Source of the DNA: Scedosporium boydii | Taxonomy: Eukaryota; Ascomycota; Sordariomycetes; Microascales; Microascaceae | Assembly: GCA_002221725.1 (NCBI GenBank) | Contig: NJFT01000064.1 | Span: forward strand, 1 to 64,000 | Direction of reading: 5' to 3' | DNA length: 64,000 nucleotides | Part shown: positions 14,104 to 26,598 of the stretch, one piece after another | How the letters are laid out: the number at the start of each line of letters is the position of its first letter | How positions within the stretch are numbered: position 1 is the stretch's first letter | Made by a program: the position numbers and the translations under genes | Notes under the pieces: generated by a model | What the model was told of the DNA's origin: nothing | The model's database searches: none | What the model saw: the letters and a program-made list of their open reading frames with translations, nothing else

Positions 14104-15201
14104 CCTTCTACGCCAACTGACGGTGCAGATAGCAGATATTAACACTCCTTCTTGTGGCTAAATAAAGCGTTGTCACTCGCGCAGAGGTGTCAAAACTAGG
14201 TAGCGAGGAAGGGTCCCGTGCCGTGTCTGCGTGGAAGGAGGATTTAATATATTAAGATTTGTGTTCAATGTTTTCCTGGAGCGAGATTCGGCTACGGTTG
14301 GTCGAAATGCGTGCATGCATGCAGGCGATTTTAATATCGAAGAGGTCGCGAGATGTCCGTCTTGCGGGCGGTTTTTGAGAGTTATCGGACGAATCGTGAG
14401 AGTCCACATGAATGAGGTGCCAACAACACCCATCTAGGATTACGTCGCGATGCTGAGATGTATGTCAGGAAGGCTGAGCGTCTTTGAGAGAGAAAAAATA
14501 GCGTCTCCGTTTGGGCAGGAGGTCGAGCAGTGCGTGCTTCTCGAGGCATATCTCACAATGGCCGTGCAGTCTGGTTTTGAGATTACTTGGACACCATCTT
14601 CTTGCTTTGCACTTTGCTCATCTTTTTCTTTTCTAACTGTCTTCTTTCCTTCTTATTTCGATTTTCTTCTGTTTCACGAAGACGAGGAGAGAAACCGGGA
14701 AATGAAAGGGCTCCCTCGCCTTTAGATACACTCCTCCTCCCCTCGAAGCTGGAACGCATATGCAGCTCGATTAATTGCATCTTCCTCACTGACGGCGCAG
14801 AGAAGATCTCCCCCCACACACACTCGGCTACTAAGAATAAACCAAGGCAGACTCTGGGATGTCTACAACACATTGTTTGGTCAGGACGCCCTATGCAGAG
14901 GCAAAAATATATTGCCTTTGCATGGCGAGTGAGCCTCACGTGGGTCTGTGGGAATAACGCCGATTGTTTCGTGATGCTGACTGGTGATCTGTGTGTTATT
15001 TTGCAACCCAAACTGTAATTTTGATAAGAAGAGTGGATTCTTTTCCATATTGAAGATCGATTGGTCTGGAAAAGAAGATTGATTATCTTGGGAAGTAAGA
15101 ATTACTCTATCTTTTTGGTCGGCCCTTTCTCATACTTGTATCAAAATCACTGATACGGGTGGGGACGATGTGGTTCCCAGCAGTGGGGATTCTTCTTCAA
15201 G

Positions 15202-15221
15202 TTTTTTATTTTTTTTTTTTT
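15202..15221. repeat. interrupted T-tract (20 bp, one A)
   Basis: Six T, one A and thirteen T, followed by more T-rich sequence up to about 15250. Confidence 0.85.
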
Positions 15222-16326
15222 GTTCATTTTTTTCTTCTTTTTCTCCCCGTTTCTAATGCAGCCTCAGTGCTCCATCGAAGATCTTTTGCGTGATAAGGCA
15301 TAAGGCTGGGGCAATTTTGGAACGATAATGATGGCACCGCTTATGCTTCGGCCAGTTCGCGCCATCGAGAGTGTTTGGCCTTGCCTGACTGTCGAAGCTA
15401 CATGCCACACTCTAACAACACTATTGTAATGCGGTAAACTACTAAAGATTGATAGTAAAGCTCTCTGAGAAGGCCCGTTGCGTTTCAGTATTGGAGTTGT
15501 GCCTGGCTTAGTAGGACTTACACTAACTTCGTAAGATGGGGATGGCTTCATGCGAGGAGGGAATAGAGGATGCTCTTTCCTCATCCCACTTACTTCGGAT
15601 TTGGTACCTACTTCGTACTACCTTCTCTTGACTCTCGATCATTCCTTTTTTTGTGGGGTCGTTCGCTTTGAGTTACTTTGATCTACGGCACGTCTTGTTT
15701 CTTCGGCTTCTAGTGCCCGAGTAGAGTCGAGTATTCTTCTCTTTTCTTCTCTTTTTGTGGATCTCAAGTGGCTCCTCTCGGTTGCTAGCGTCATGGACTA
15801 TCATCATCGCCGTCACCTTGCCTTTCTGCCATGGCCCTTGGCCTTGCAGACTATGGAGAATGCGATCCACTCTTGCGCATCTCCACAGAGCTACCGAGTC
15901 GAGATGGACCTTAATAGACCCTATCAACGAAGCACGAAGTAGTGTACAAGTATAAGTCGTGCAGCTCGCTAGGGCCGGAAAACAAAAGGGAAGAAGAGGA
16001 GGAGGAGGAGGGAAAGAGGGAAAGAGGAAAAAAAAGCAACTCACATCAAAATTCCGCTCCTACCCTCCATTCAAACCGGCTCCCGGAGAAAGGGACGCGG
16101 TGCCATTGGGCATCGAACATGGAGAACCTGCATAGAAACCTTCTCTTTCCGGATTTGAACCTGGGGGATATTACTATTTCCCCTCGACTATTATTTCCAA
16201 TCGAGCTGTACAAGTTAGTGTGAAAGTACTTCGTAGTGAGATGGAGTGCAGTGTGGCATCTACATACATCAGACCCCCATCGAGCGGGTAGTATCGCCCT
16301 TACCTGCAGGACCTTTTTTAGGGCCC

Positions 16327-16343
16327 TTTTTTTTTTTTTTTTT
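16327..16343. repeat. T17 homopolymer tract
   Basis: Seventeen consecutive T flanked by GGGCCC and CCCC in the gene-free interval. Confidence 0.9.
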
Positions 16344-17041
16344 CCCCTTCTTCTTTTGCTTGATCTCATCTCTTTAAACTTTTTCTTTTCTGTTCTTTTC
16401 GCCCAGAAAAGCGGGAGAGAGACGATAAACAGGTCTAAGCCTCAATGATTATGCAAAACAGGGAAAGTTTACCTTGTAAAATGAGACCATCGGGGTTGTA
16501 TCGAGGAGGGGGAAAACCCGGTAGGGGTCCCCATAAGAGTAGGAGCCAAGATTGCTACTCTGTACGGGAGTCGAAAGACTTTCGGCTTCTTTTCCTTCTG
16601 CAGACTGGCAGAAGAGAGAGATGGAAAACGGCTAAGAAGGTTCTTTCGCTTCCTTCGTACCTCGCTGGTGTGTACAAGGCCACTACACCGCGAAGTACAA
16701 CAAGGATGGAGATTACGAAGGAAGAGGGAAAGGGAAATATGAAAGAGGGTGGGGTGGTATTCAAGATGGGCCGCTAGGCCGTTCTTGGGACGAGGAGGGG
16801 CGGTAAGTAGCGGTTTATGGACCTTCTGGACGTTTTCTACGAGGCAGGGGGCCGGATTGTAACGGGACTTGGGATGGGAGTGGTGAGGAGGTGGAGCAGG
16901 GATATGGGAGTTGGGGTTGGGGTTTGGAGCTGGCGCTGGGGTTGGGGTTGGCGGATTTGCAGGTCTTCCGCTCAGATCTGGTGCGATGTGAGGAGTATGG
17001 TGATGATGAGTTGATGTCGTGTCTGCCAGTCAATGGGGAAC

Positions 17042-17066
17042 TTTTTTTTTTTTTTTTTTTTTTTTT
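17042..17066. repeat. T25 homopolymer tract
   Basis: Twenty-five consecutive T, the longest homopolymer noticed in the window. Confidence 0.9.
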
Positions 17067-17996
17067 AACCCTACCGGGAAGACTGAGGGGTTGTCAATTG
17101 TCAATTCTGGGGTAATAGTAATCTACGCAAGTAGTCTTATCTTTTGCTGTGGGAATGCCCTCATTTCGTTTGTTGCTGTGGTTCGAGTGCGAGTGGATGA
17201 TGGCCTGAGTCTACGGAGTACACGACGAGCAGGGACGTACTGTGTATAAGACGGCCGAATATCCGATACGCGATGCGGGTCGATCGATGTAGCGGCTCTT
17301 CCGGCTCCGAGTCGACAGATTTACTCTGCTTGTCGAATTTGATGCCTCGAAAAAGGATTGCGCTATTGGACTGTTGAACGTCAATACCACTGAAAAGGAT
17401 CAACTCAACGCCCGTTGTGTCATGCCAAAAGTCGCCAGAAGTCGCCAAAGTCAAAGACTTGATCTTGGGAAGGCCCGGCATTGACGAGCCCAAGATCTGA
17501 TCTAGTTGAATCGAGTGGCGTCATGCATTCTGCTAGTCAAGCCAAGGTATATTCGGCGTCACGATGCCGTGTGAAGAACAACCTAGCCTTTTTCTCTTCT
17601 TCTTTTCTTTTTTACTTTCTCCCCACCCCCCTCCATTATTCTTCAAGCCGGACAAGCCTAGAACTTTACTTGCGGGCGAACAAGATTTAGCTTCTTCTTT
17701 TCTTCTTCTAGCTCCTGAGGTAATTTCACTCTTCTTTTCCCAAAGATGAAGTAGAATGTAGCCCTCCAATCATCTTACCCACGAAGCGTTCTTCTAATCT
17801 TGCCCTCTCTTTTACCTTCTCTTTTTTCCTCCCTTTTCATGGAAATAGTTCAGAGGCGGGGGTTTCAGCCCAGCGGAATGAAGATTGAATTGATGTCGAT
17901 CTCGACCTCGAAAGAGAAAAAAAATAGCCTTGAAGCCTTGACAAATCCTTGGCTTTCTCCAGTCGGTGCCAGTTGTACTCCCGTCCTACTTCATAC

Positions 17997-18012
17997 TACT
18001 TCGTACGAAGTA
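17997..18012. repeat. perfect 16-bp palindrome TACTTCGTACGAAGTA
   Basis: Two copies of the dispersed 9-bp element overlap head to head and form a perfect dyad. A partial version of the same dyad lies at 10112-10127 (CACTTCGTACGAAGTA). Confidence 0.9.
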
Positions 18013-21000
18013 TGTATGGGCCAGTGACTCTAGTCCAAGCAGCGAGCTATGCGGGCGCGTTATTCGGTTTGGGGAGGCTCATTTCACCCCCCTCGGAACA
18101 CTTCCGAAGTGTGTTGCGTGTTCCGGCCGGGCTGATGCGGGAAAGCCACCGAGACAATGCCAGCCTCTGGTGTAAACTAATCATTGTCGATCTGGGGGTA
18201 GCATTTCGTTTTTCACAGACTTGGGGCTCCGTCTGAGCGCGTCTTCGTACATCGACGCACTAACAAGTATGAAGGGGTATGTAGCTACAGTTTTATGGAG
18301 AGCTTCCTCTTTGATGCGAAATAAGTCGCAGGCACATTAGTGTGTATTCGCGTGAACACGGCTTCCTGCTGTACCGATGTAGCAGCCAAGCTGCATTCGA
18401 TCACGGTCAATAGTGCCGTCGCATAGCCTTCTTTCCCCAGATTCTTCTAGTTTCCGAGTCCTTTTCGCGCCCCAGCGTGTCAAACCATATTCCATCTTGA
18501 TCCCCCAAACCACCAAACAAACAAACAGCCGATTCACGGGCAACGGCGGCAAACGCCATTTGCCACCAGAGTTTTAACATTCGTAAAGACCATAGAATCT
18601 ATACAGCCCTAGAAGGCAGCCCGTTCGATTTCGGGCATAGGATCGTGCCAGAAAAACACACGAGTTATTCTGTTAAAGTGACAACAAGACAGCTTCGCAT
18701 GGGGGGGGGCACGGGCATGGGAAGACCATTCACGCGCACTATACGCTTTCGAGGCCCTTATTTCCCCCCTTCCCTCTCCTTTCCCCAGTTTCTAGATTAC
18801 GATGCGAATCGCACATTTTTTTAGTCAAAAGCAGCCGATTCCAGACGGACGGGGCTAGCCATGCCAAGCCCGCTTCGCCAAGTGTCTCGAGGGGTGAAAG
18901 CCTCCTTCTTCTCTCGGACTAAACACTCCGCTTTTTTTGCGGAAGGATTTCAGACAAAAAGGCGGGGAGAGGAGGATGGGAGATGGAGTTCAATGTTGTT
19001 TTTTGCGGAGCCGGCATGATGCATGGGAGGCGAGGCCCACGTTGGCACGTTCGCGATGGCACGAAGGATATGGTGTCTGGATATTGTGGTGCGGTACTCG
19101 TACGCATACACCGTACTGGTGCTGCCAAGTTAATCAGTGCATTGGTGGTTTTCTGTCGTGTGTTTTCTTTTCTGTGAAGTTGAGCTTCCACCGGAAGCGG
19201 GAGGTCTCACCGCGATGCTCTTCACCGGAGATGACTTGGTGGCTTGGGCTTGTGTGGGTCCGATGAATAATAGAGTTGCGGGGTTCTGTACTAATGTCTT
19301 TTGTCCTTCAATTGTTTGTTGTCTGATGCGATATGCGGGCTGCCTCAGGCCGCTTACCCCAGAACATCATTCAAAAACCTGGATGTATGAAGTACTTTTC
19401 TACCTTCACGACAATGGCCCCCTGTTTGCAGTGGCTCTGAGCCTCGAGAAGATTCTTCTCTTCATTTTGTTTGTTGTTGCATTGTTTATTTTCATTTGTT
19501 TTTAAGTATTTATTTTTATTTCTGAATCAAGTTCTCACCTTCTTTGCCGTCCTCTTCTTCGGGCCGAGCGTTACGGATCATGAGGGTTTCTCGGATCTGG
19601 ACCAGTAGAATCATCCAGTTCGGAGAGGGCCTGATTGCCGGGTTTCGCCATTGAGCACTAGCCAGGTCTGGCCAGGCTGGCTAGGGGCTTGGCTAGGTCC
19701 TGAGGAGGGCTCAGACAATGCATCAAATATTAGAATCTTGCCGCTGATAAATTGTTCACTGGGGAGCTACATAACGACACCCCGTCCGGTCATGTGAGAT
19801 AGCTGCCAGCCCGCGATCCCCTTCTCAACGTCCGGGGCAGAAGGGCAATTCCGTCTATCTGTGCGCAGGAACAGATCAAAGCTCTGCATCTCAGCTTTTG
19901 TCGCCCTGCTTTTCCGCTTCAGCGTTTCTTTAGACCAGGCCAGGTGACTGTGAGCGCATTCCCGGTGAAAACGGTGCCTAGATGGACGTAGACTCTAGTG
20001 TAAGAGCTGAGTACTCCGAGGTATACGCTGAGCTAAAGGTCCGAGTGGGAGGGTATATCATTGAGAGAGCCGATGTTCCGAGAACCAGATGAGAACAAAA
20101 AAACAACAAGAAGAAAACGAAAAAATGAAAGGGAAAGGCAGGACCCAGCACTCGGTGAGAGCTTATGACTGTCGAAAAGAGCCGAGTGCGAAACGGCCAG
20201 CGGCCAAACGACAAACATCAAGATGTATGCCTTGGAGCACGTCCGTCTGTGTTTCGCAGAAGCTGAATATCGCCGAAAGCCTGCAAGTAGATGCGATGCG
20301 CTGAGCTGCGCAGGGGGCGGAATAGAATGAGGCTGACCGGGCGTCAATTTGCAGGTTAATAAGTTTGCGTCGTAAAAGCAGGGCTGTCTCTTGCTCCTCC
20401 CTGATAAGAAGAGGCAAGAAAGATTACAAACCAAGTAAACTGCTCCACTCGCGGTGGCGAGACAAAATCGGAGCATTGGGGCTTTATGGAACGTTGCAAC
20501 TTGGATTTATCTGCGAGGTCTCGGCCGTACCTTGTCACTTCGCGGGAGGACTGCGGAGCTTCTGAACGGAGCGTTGCGGAGCATCAGCAGAGCACTGAGG
20601 ATTTCTGCACTGTTTTGATGCTGGGCACTGATGTGATGTGCCATCGATTATTTGATACTGGTCGAGAGCCGAGCTGGCCTGGACCAACCCAATCAGACTC
20701 TCTTTCTGAGCCGGATGTCGCTGGGGAGTGAGGCTGGGGTTGCTTGTGCTTTGCTTCGTACGTATCAATATAGTGTAGTTTGGTTTACATTGATCTCATC
20801 ATCAGCACCCGCACGGGCAGACCTACGAAGTACATAGCCTGAGGGACACAATCGTTCCAGCAGCAGCCCCGGGCGTGCAGTTTTGAGCCATTCACAGCGC
20901 TGCCTTCCAGCACTCGCATCAGGGCCTGGGCCTGGCTTGGTTTGGCCAGGGCGCTAATTTCATCTCGAAGCCTTTGGGTTGGAGCTCGGATCGAATTGAT

Positions 21001-24000
21001 TGAACCAGCATCAATCAATCTGATCGAGGCCTCTTTCTCTCATGGCGCTAAGTCCTAATCCTCTTGACGCTATTCCCATCCCATCCCATTCCCGCTTCTC
21101 TAAAACTCAACATCTCCAGCATCTCCAGGTCGCAATCGCCAATGGCATGCCAATTGCAAAACTCTTGGCTTCCGACCAGCTCCTCTCTCCAAGCTCACTA
21201 CACTACGAAGTACGCTACCCCCAGCATACACTACGCTAGCCTAGCCCCGCACACAAAGTTAATCAGGGAGCTGGCTAAAAGGTAGTGTTGTTGACCGCAT
21301 CGTCGTTTGATTCTCGTCAATAATCTCCCCTCCCATCTCGTTCAATGGCAGGGCGCCTTTTTTTTCGATTCACAACGACGCTTCGTCGCCATCAACCGCA
21401 ATATGGATACCCTTGCCTTCGCCGTCCCCTGACCCCGGAGCCAATGGCACGCTGTTGCAGTGTCAAACTATCCGACGGCGGTGTCATTCTCGCCGAACCA
21501 AGAAATCATCGGCTTCGATGCAACCATCCAGACACTTCAGTGTTTTAACAGAGCACCGAGGCTCCCTGCCTTGGGCCTTAGGTAATCAATCACCACCCAT
21601 GGATCAGTCGCTTGGCATCGATGCCTTTGGCGTTTGCTCCTGGTTCCTTGATCAATGATGATGCTCACTCAGTCTGCCCGCACACGCCCATCACATCCTC
21701 TTCAATGATCTGGGGAATCAAGAAGCAGGATAGCGAAAGGCAGCCGCTCGGCGGTATCCTGCCTTATCACAGACGTAGACAAGTACAAGCATAGGTCAGG
21801 TTGGGTAGCAGTAGCCTCTGCCCCAGACCTACTTCCTAGAATTCTCCGTACCTCTTTTACCTGGACATGGTAGCCAGGCAAGACGCAAGACGCCACTTCG
21901 ATAATCATTGATCTACAAGGACGCATAGCGTACACACCAGCCAAGACCCCTAAACGTTGAGTTTATGCTCCTTCGTCCTATTGGATCCGTGGTAATAAGA
22001 ATGAACCCGAGTAAAACCTCGAGGCCACACACGCAACCACTCACGCAACACAGCGTCGTGCCGAGTCCAAGTGGAATCCGGCGTCTTAGTGCATATGCCG
22101 GCAAGTCCCATTGTGAGCTTATTACACCGAGATGGTGCTTCCGCCGATTCTTCCGCCCATACCTTTTTGTACTTGTACACACACGCCGCCGTCTCATCGG
22201 TAGTGCCGCGGGGTAAAAGAAGAGAAAGAAAAGTAATACTAATAAAAAGGACGAGGAAAAATAGGGAAAAAAAGGTACAAAGTAGCAGTACTAACTGAAC
22301 TAGCTCATAGCCCAGGAGAAAGGAGGGGAACTGGAGACTCATTCGACGGAGAAATACAACTCTGGCATCTGGATTCTCTACATGTGAGACGAATGGTCGC
22401 TACTTGACCCATAGACAAGGAAAATCCGCCGAGCGTTTCTGGGGAGCTAGAAGGGCTAAGAGGGGCCTTTGCGGGGGGCAGACTGGCCTCTGGAGAAGTC
22501 TAAGATGTTGGGAGTTTCTGACACCCCCCTCCCCTATTTCCGCGCGGAAAGTTAAGGATGGGGTTGAAATGAGTTAGCGGGTCCCTTTTTCAACTTTGTT
22601 GGTTCAGGGAGAGGACAGAGAGACTCTGAGCCCCCTTCTTTGGTTCCGTGGGATTCGGAGACGGCTCGGAAGGTGGCACCTCTTTGGGTTGCACGGCGAA
22701 GATCCTAGGAGCCGGGACTCGGCAGCTGTTGGTTCTTGGGTGTGAGCCTGTGAGGTATTACGATCCAGCATGCGAGCGCGATGGCGTGACCTGGATATGT
22801 AGTATACTCTCTTTCCACCCCCTCTATGTATCTTCGCCACGGCTTGTCCTGTTGGGAATCACGTATGATAACCCTCTTTTGGAGGTCGATATTGCTTCAC
22901 CAGAGCGCGGCGGTCTTTGAGGATATAACCCGAGGCCTGGGACATCTTAGAGCTTTTGGGTCGGTAGCCTGTGCCTCAATTTATTCAAGACGGCGGATTT
23001 GCTGCGCCCTTCGTAGCTTGGGCCCTGAGCGTACTCCGTGTCCGAGGATTGGCTGTTGTTGTGCAAGAGGCAACCGGTAGTGTTTGCGTCTTCCTCGGTG
23101 GGATCCCCGGGCACATCGGCGAGGGAGGCCATATGGGAATGGGATCTCTTGGATTATCCTGACCCGAAAGGAGGAATCTATATGGCCATGGGCCGTGCCG
23201 GGGCTTCTATACTACCAGAACCTCTGTTTCCACGGCGTGGCTACGAGTCAAGACACCGTCATCATTCTTATGACTTATGGTGAGTTCGTTGATTCGTCGA
23301 TAAGGCTGTCTTACAGCCATGCCATATGGAAGTGTCCTTGCCTCAAACGCTGATTGCCCAAGGTCCGTTGTTCAGAGGCTTCTCGATGCCAAGCTAAGCG
23401 TCTTCAGGTTATTCCACCGGAGCTTGTCCTAGTCGGCTGAAGGGGGAGAGTGTTCCCTCTGGAGAGGATTGTGGAAGAACCCTAGAGTGAAACTGGTGAT
23501 GATGGTTATTCATCTTGCGATTGACCGTCCACTGTTCACGATTATCAGAGCCTGGCCGTGTTAGCCGTCTTGGCCAATGGATCCGAGAGTTTTGCTATCT
23601 TGATCCTGTGCGAAGCAATACAGAACAGACGCCCAACTGCTTAGATTGGATGGCCGATCCTCCCGGACGCGGTGGCTCTTCGTCAGAGAGCATGGAAATC
23701 CACACAACTTCACTGTCACTTTCCCAGCGCGATGGTGATAACCACGGACCAGAACGCGTTTGTCTACATGATGCAGAGGATTCAATATCCGATGCAGAAA
23801 TGTACCATAAATAGTCACCAGACCATGGGTAGGCGTGGGATTAGAGAGATTATGCTCTCCGCATCTACATCGAGATATCTGAGTAAGGGACGGCAATATA
23901 GCGTCCGAGTTATCGTAACCCGGTTTCGAAGAGTAGGTCGGCGAGCATGTAGAGATACCATGCCTCACAGCCTCGATGCAAATGAAAGTTCTAGAACTTG

Positions 24001-25871
24001 AACTTATCTTTTCTCCTTTAATTTGACCCCCCATGACCTGCGAGAGGAAGCAAGGGTAGGACAGACAGCCTCGTCAGCGCGTCGTGATGGCATCATATCC
24101 AAACCCTGCCTCGATGTTGAAATCACGAACCAACTCGCCATCGCCCAAAATGTCAAGTCGAAAGAGAGGAAAACTGTCCTAAGGCCACACAAGCCTCGTT
24201 CCGATTTTCTTTGCTAACCGAACCCAGCAGGTCTGATCCTATTTTCGGTTCAGTGGGGGGCCCAGGATAAGAGAGTTGATGGTTGATGGAAGCGGAGAAG
24301 GGGGGGCTTACATTGCAGAAGCGATATTGGTTTTATATGAAGCGCCACACCAGCTCAAATATATTTTCTTTTCCTTTTCTTTTATTTGGTGAGCACACTG
24401 TTTCTTTCGTTATGGCGATTTGGCTTGTGAGGAATATGCTCTCGGACTGCGATATGAGGCGCCCACCCTCCTGCTCACTTACTGGTTTTGGGTAATCGAT
24501 GAGAAGGAGTGGTTCGTGATATGCATGCGAAAGAGAACGACGTAATCTCGCAAGGCGCTTTGACGCTACGATCTGATGATCTGGCGTGCTAGAAGGAGAG
24601 GAAGATGTGGAAGATAGAGAAGGTATCGATCCATCATGATGGCGGTGCAGAATAACAACAAAGAGGGAGAGAGAAAGGGGGAAACATAACACACGCCCTC
24701 CTCCTAATCTTACAAGCAACTCTTCTCGTGATCCAGCATGCCCGCAGGATAAGTGTGCTTGACAATATGCATCCACTTCGACTCCTCGTGTGACTCGCCA
24801 TGTCCTCCCACGTAGCTCTCAAGATCTCCATACAGAACCTACATACATGTGGGAAATATCGGAGAATGTACAGGGTTGAGAGAGGAGGGTATTCAATCAA
24901 AAGTGGACGATGGCTTTGCGCGCTCAAACTTGACAGAAAATGGTCATCTGCCGAAGCGAGCTGCATGAGTACCGAGGGCGTAGAAAGAACCCGCTCATGT
25001 GCCGAGTGTGTAAATTATCGAGTGTGCATTCTCTATGAATGAGCTAACTCGAGATGATCTCGTGGAGATTGGTGGGCGAGAAAGAATAGCAAAAGAAGAA
25101 TAGTGTTTGGGATATGTAGAATATTAGCCCAGTTGGCGGAGCCTGGACGAGGTCCGGAGAATTGGAGGCGGCCGGCGCGGCTCGGACACGGGAGCGGGAA
25201 AAACGGGAGGGATCGTCACGGGGACTGGAAGGAGGATCTGGATCGAATGTTGTGGACGAAGGTGAGTGCATATAAAGTTCAGTGCGTAAGCTTACGGTTA
25301 AGGATCTTTAGAGACGAGGGTGAGATTGTGAGGAGTTCTACATGCATGTCAGCGACGGGGATTGGGGTCAGAGCGTGGAAAGGTCGTCGCTATGATGATA
25401 TTCGAGGCTGTTCTGGTCTAGGCTTCACCGAGCGCGATGCCGTGTAAAAGTGCGGTGCTGATAGGATCGAAGCGGAGTGGGATCTTCTGATCTTACTCTT
25501 GCCGAGGTTCACTCCTGCTCGGGTCCGGAGTGGGTAGATGGAGCTGCTCTCCAGCGGCATTCAGAGGTCGTGATGGAAGACTACGCAGAGACGATAAAGG
25601 TCTGGGTGATGCGGACATGAACCTGCCAGTGTGATAAGTTTCACCGCAGGCGACCCAACACTCGTCGGGGAGAGATCGGACGGCGGAGGCTTGATGCTAT
25701 CTCCGTCCACTCAAGTTCAAACCCTCTCTTGTGAAATTTCATCTGCCTCGTCGGGAGGAACTCTGTCAATTCTTCTACAGGGGAGAAAAGTAAACATATT
25801 CTCATACAATCGCATTACCATCACAATTTAGCACCATTCCCTGCACCCCCATCGTCCTCCCTCCCGTACCC

Positions 25872-26598
25872 TCACGCCTTTTCCGCAAGCGCATCAAGAA
25901 TCGGCTGCTCCAACGACTCAGGCTTCGTCGTCGACGCCCACCGTCCCTTAATCGTCCCGTCCCTCCCAATAAGGAACTTCTCAAAGTTCCACTTGACCCT
26001 CTTGATGCCCATGAGCCCAGGCTTCTCGTTCGTGAGCCACTTGTATAGGGGGTCGGCGTGGTCGCCGTTGACGTCGATCTTCTTCATGATGGGAAAGGTC
26101 ACGCCGTAGTTGACCTGGCAGAAGCTTTGGATCTCGTCGTCGGTGCCGGGCTCCTGGCCGCCGAACTGGTTGCAAGGGAAACCGAGGATGACGAAGTCGT
26201 CGGGGTTCTTTTGCTTGATCTCGTTCCAGACCTTTTCGAGCCCGGCGTACTGGGGCGTGAAGCCGCATTTGGAGGCGGTGTTGACGACGAGGACGACTTT
26301 GCCTTTGTAGTCGGCGAGGGGCACCTCTTGGCCGCGCTCTACGTAATTGGTTAGCTAGCTGCTAGCTGGATTATTTGTTTTAATTTGTCTGCATTTTTAT
26401 TTGCTTTTTTTTTTTTTTTCTTCAATCGGGCATTGCGGTGTGCAGAAATGCGCCACTCCCGTCATACTTTGTACAAACGCCGTGCAGGGGTAGAAGGAGA
26501 GGGGCAACGTCGCACAAGTGCAGGTGCAGTCAAGGATACAGGGAGGAGGACTAACTGTCCAAGGGTTTGAAGTCGTAGAAAGCCGTCGCGGAAGCCAT
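25872..26598 (-). CDS. thioredoxin-dependent glutathione peroxidase (Gpx3/Hyr1 type)
   Basis: This gene reduces H2O2 and organic hydroperoxides; yeast Gpx3/Hyr1 is also a peroxide sensor. There are two exons, 26598-26556 and 26338-25872. The intron runs GTTAGT to TACGTAG with a CTAAC branch point and splices to 169 residues, the usual fungal length. Visible features are the peroxidatic Cys39 in the NTASKCGFT motif, Gln76 in FPCNQFGGQEPG, the resolving-type Cys88 in FCQVNYGVTFP, and Trp131/Asn132 in KWNFEKFL. The two active cysteines indicate a thioredoxin-linked enzyme rather than a selenoprotein. The MASATAFYDFKPLD start matches cytosolic fungal GPx. Upstream, the same frame stays open with a basic, Ser/Arg-rich sequence (separate entry), so a mitochondrial form is possible. 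A CRE/Atf-like TGACGTCG lies at 26825-26832, about 230 bp before this ATG. Confidence 0.95.

Larger units (their letters stand above)
5372..21212. repeat. dispersed 9-bp element TACTTCGTA / TACGAAGTA (12 exact copies in this stretch)
   Basis: Exact copies start at 5372(-), 6441(+), 6559(+), 6788(+), 8885(-), 10119(-), 15609(+), 16227(+), 17997(+), 18004(-), 20824(-) and 21204(-), where + means TACTTCGTA. One more lies at 56022(+). Three copies of the variant TACTCCGTA/TACGGAGTA lie at 6686, 8571 and 17212. With equal base frequencies about 0.5 copies of the 9-mer would be expected in 64 kb on both strands. All copies found are intergenic. The role is unknown: it could be a protein-binding site, part of small hairpins, or a lineage-specific over-represented word. 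Confidence 0.8.
5341..25871. other. long gene-free interval (about 20.5 kb)
   Basis: I found no open frame here with a recognisable domain, a signal peptide followed by a sensible mature sequence, or an exon chain that could be spliced with plausible sites. The longest frames (about 200 residues at 10241-10843 minus, 163 at 9161-9652 plus, 147 at 20033-20476 minus, 142/143 on both strands at 14583-15018) have the composition of translated non-coding DNA. The interval is not visibly AT-rich, so it does not look like a RIP-mutated transposon island. No terminal repeats or reverse-transcriptase or transposase fragments were seen. It does hold long A/T tracts and a strongly enriched 9-bp element, listed separately. 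Confidence 0.6.

Noticed and set aside
14583..15018. 142/143-codon open frames on both strands over the same bases
   Set aside because: Mutually overlapping frames without domains; a consequence of biased base composition.
5341..25871. A degraded transposon or RIP island as explanation of the gene desert
   Set aside because: The interval is not visibly AT-rich, and no TA-biased mutation pattern, long terminal repeats, or transposase/reverse-transcriptase fragments were seen. The question needs a repeat library to settle.
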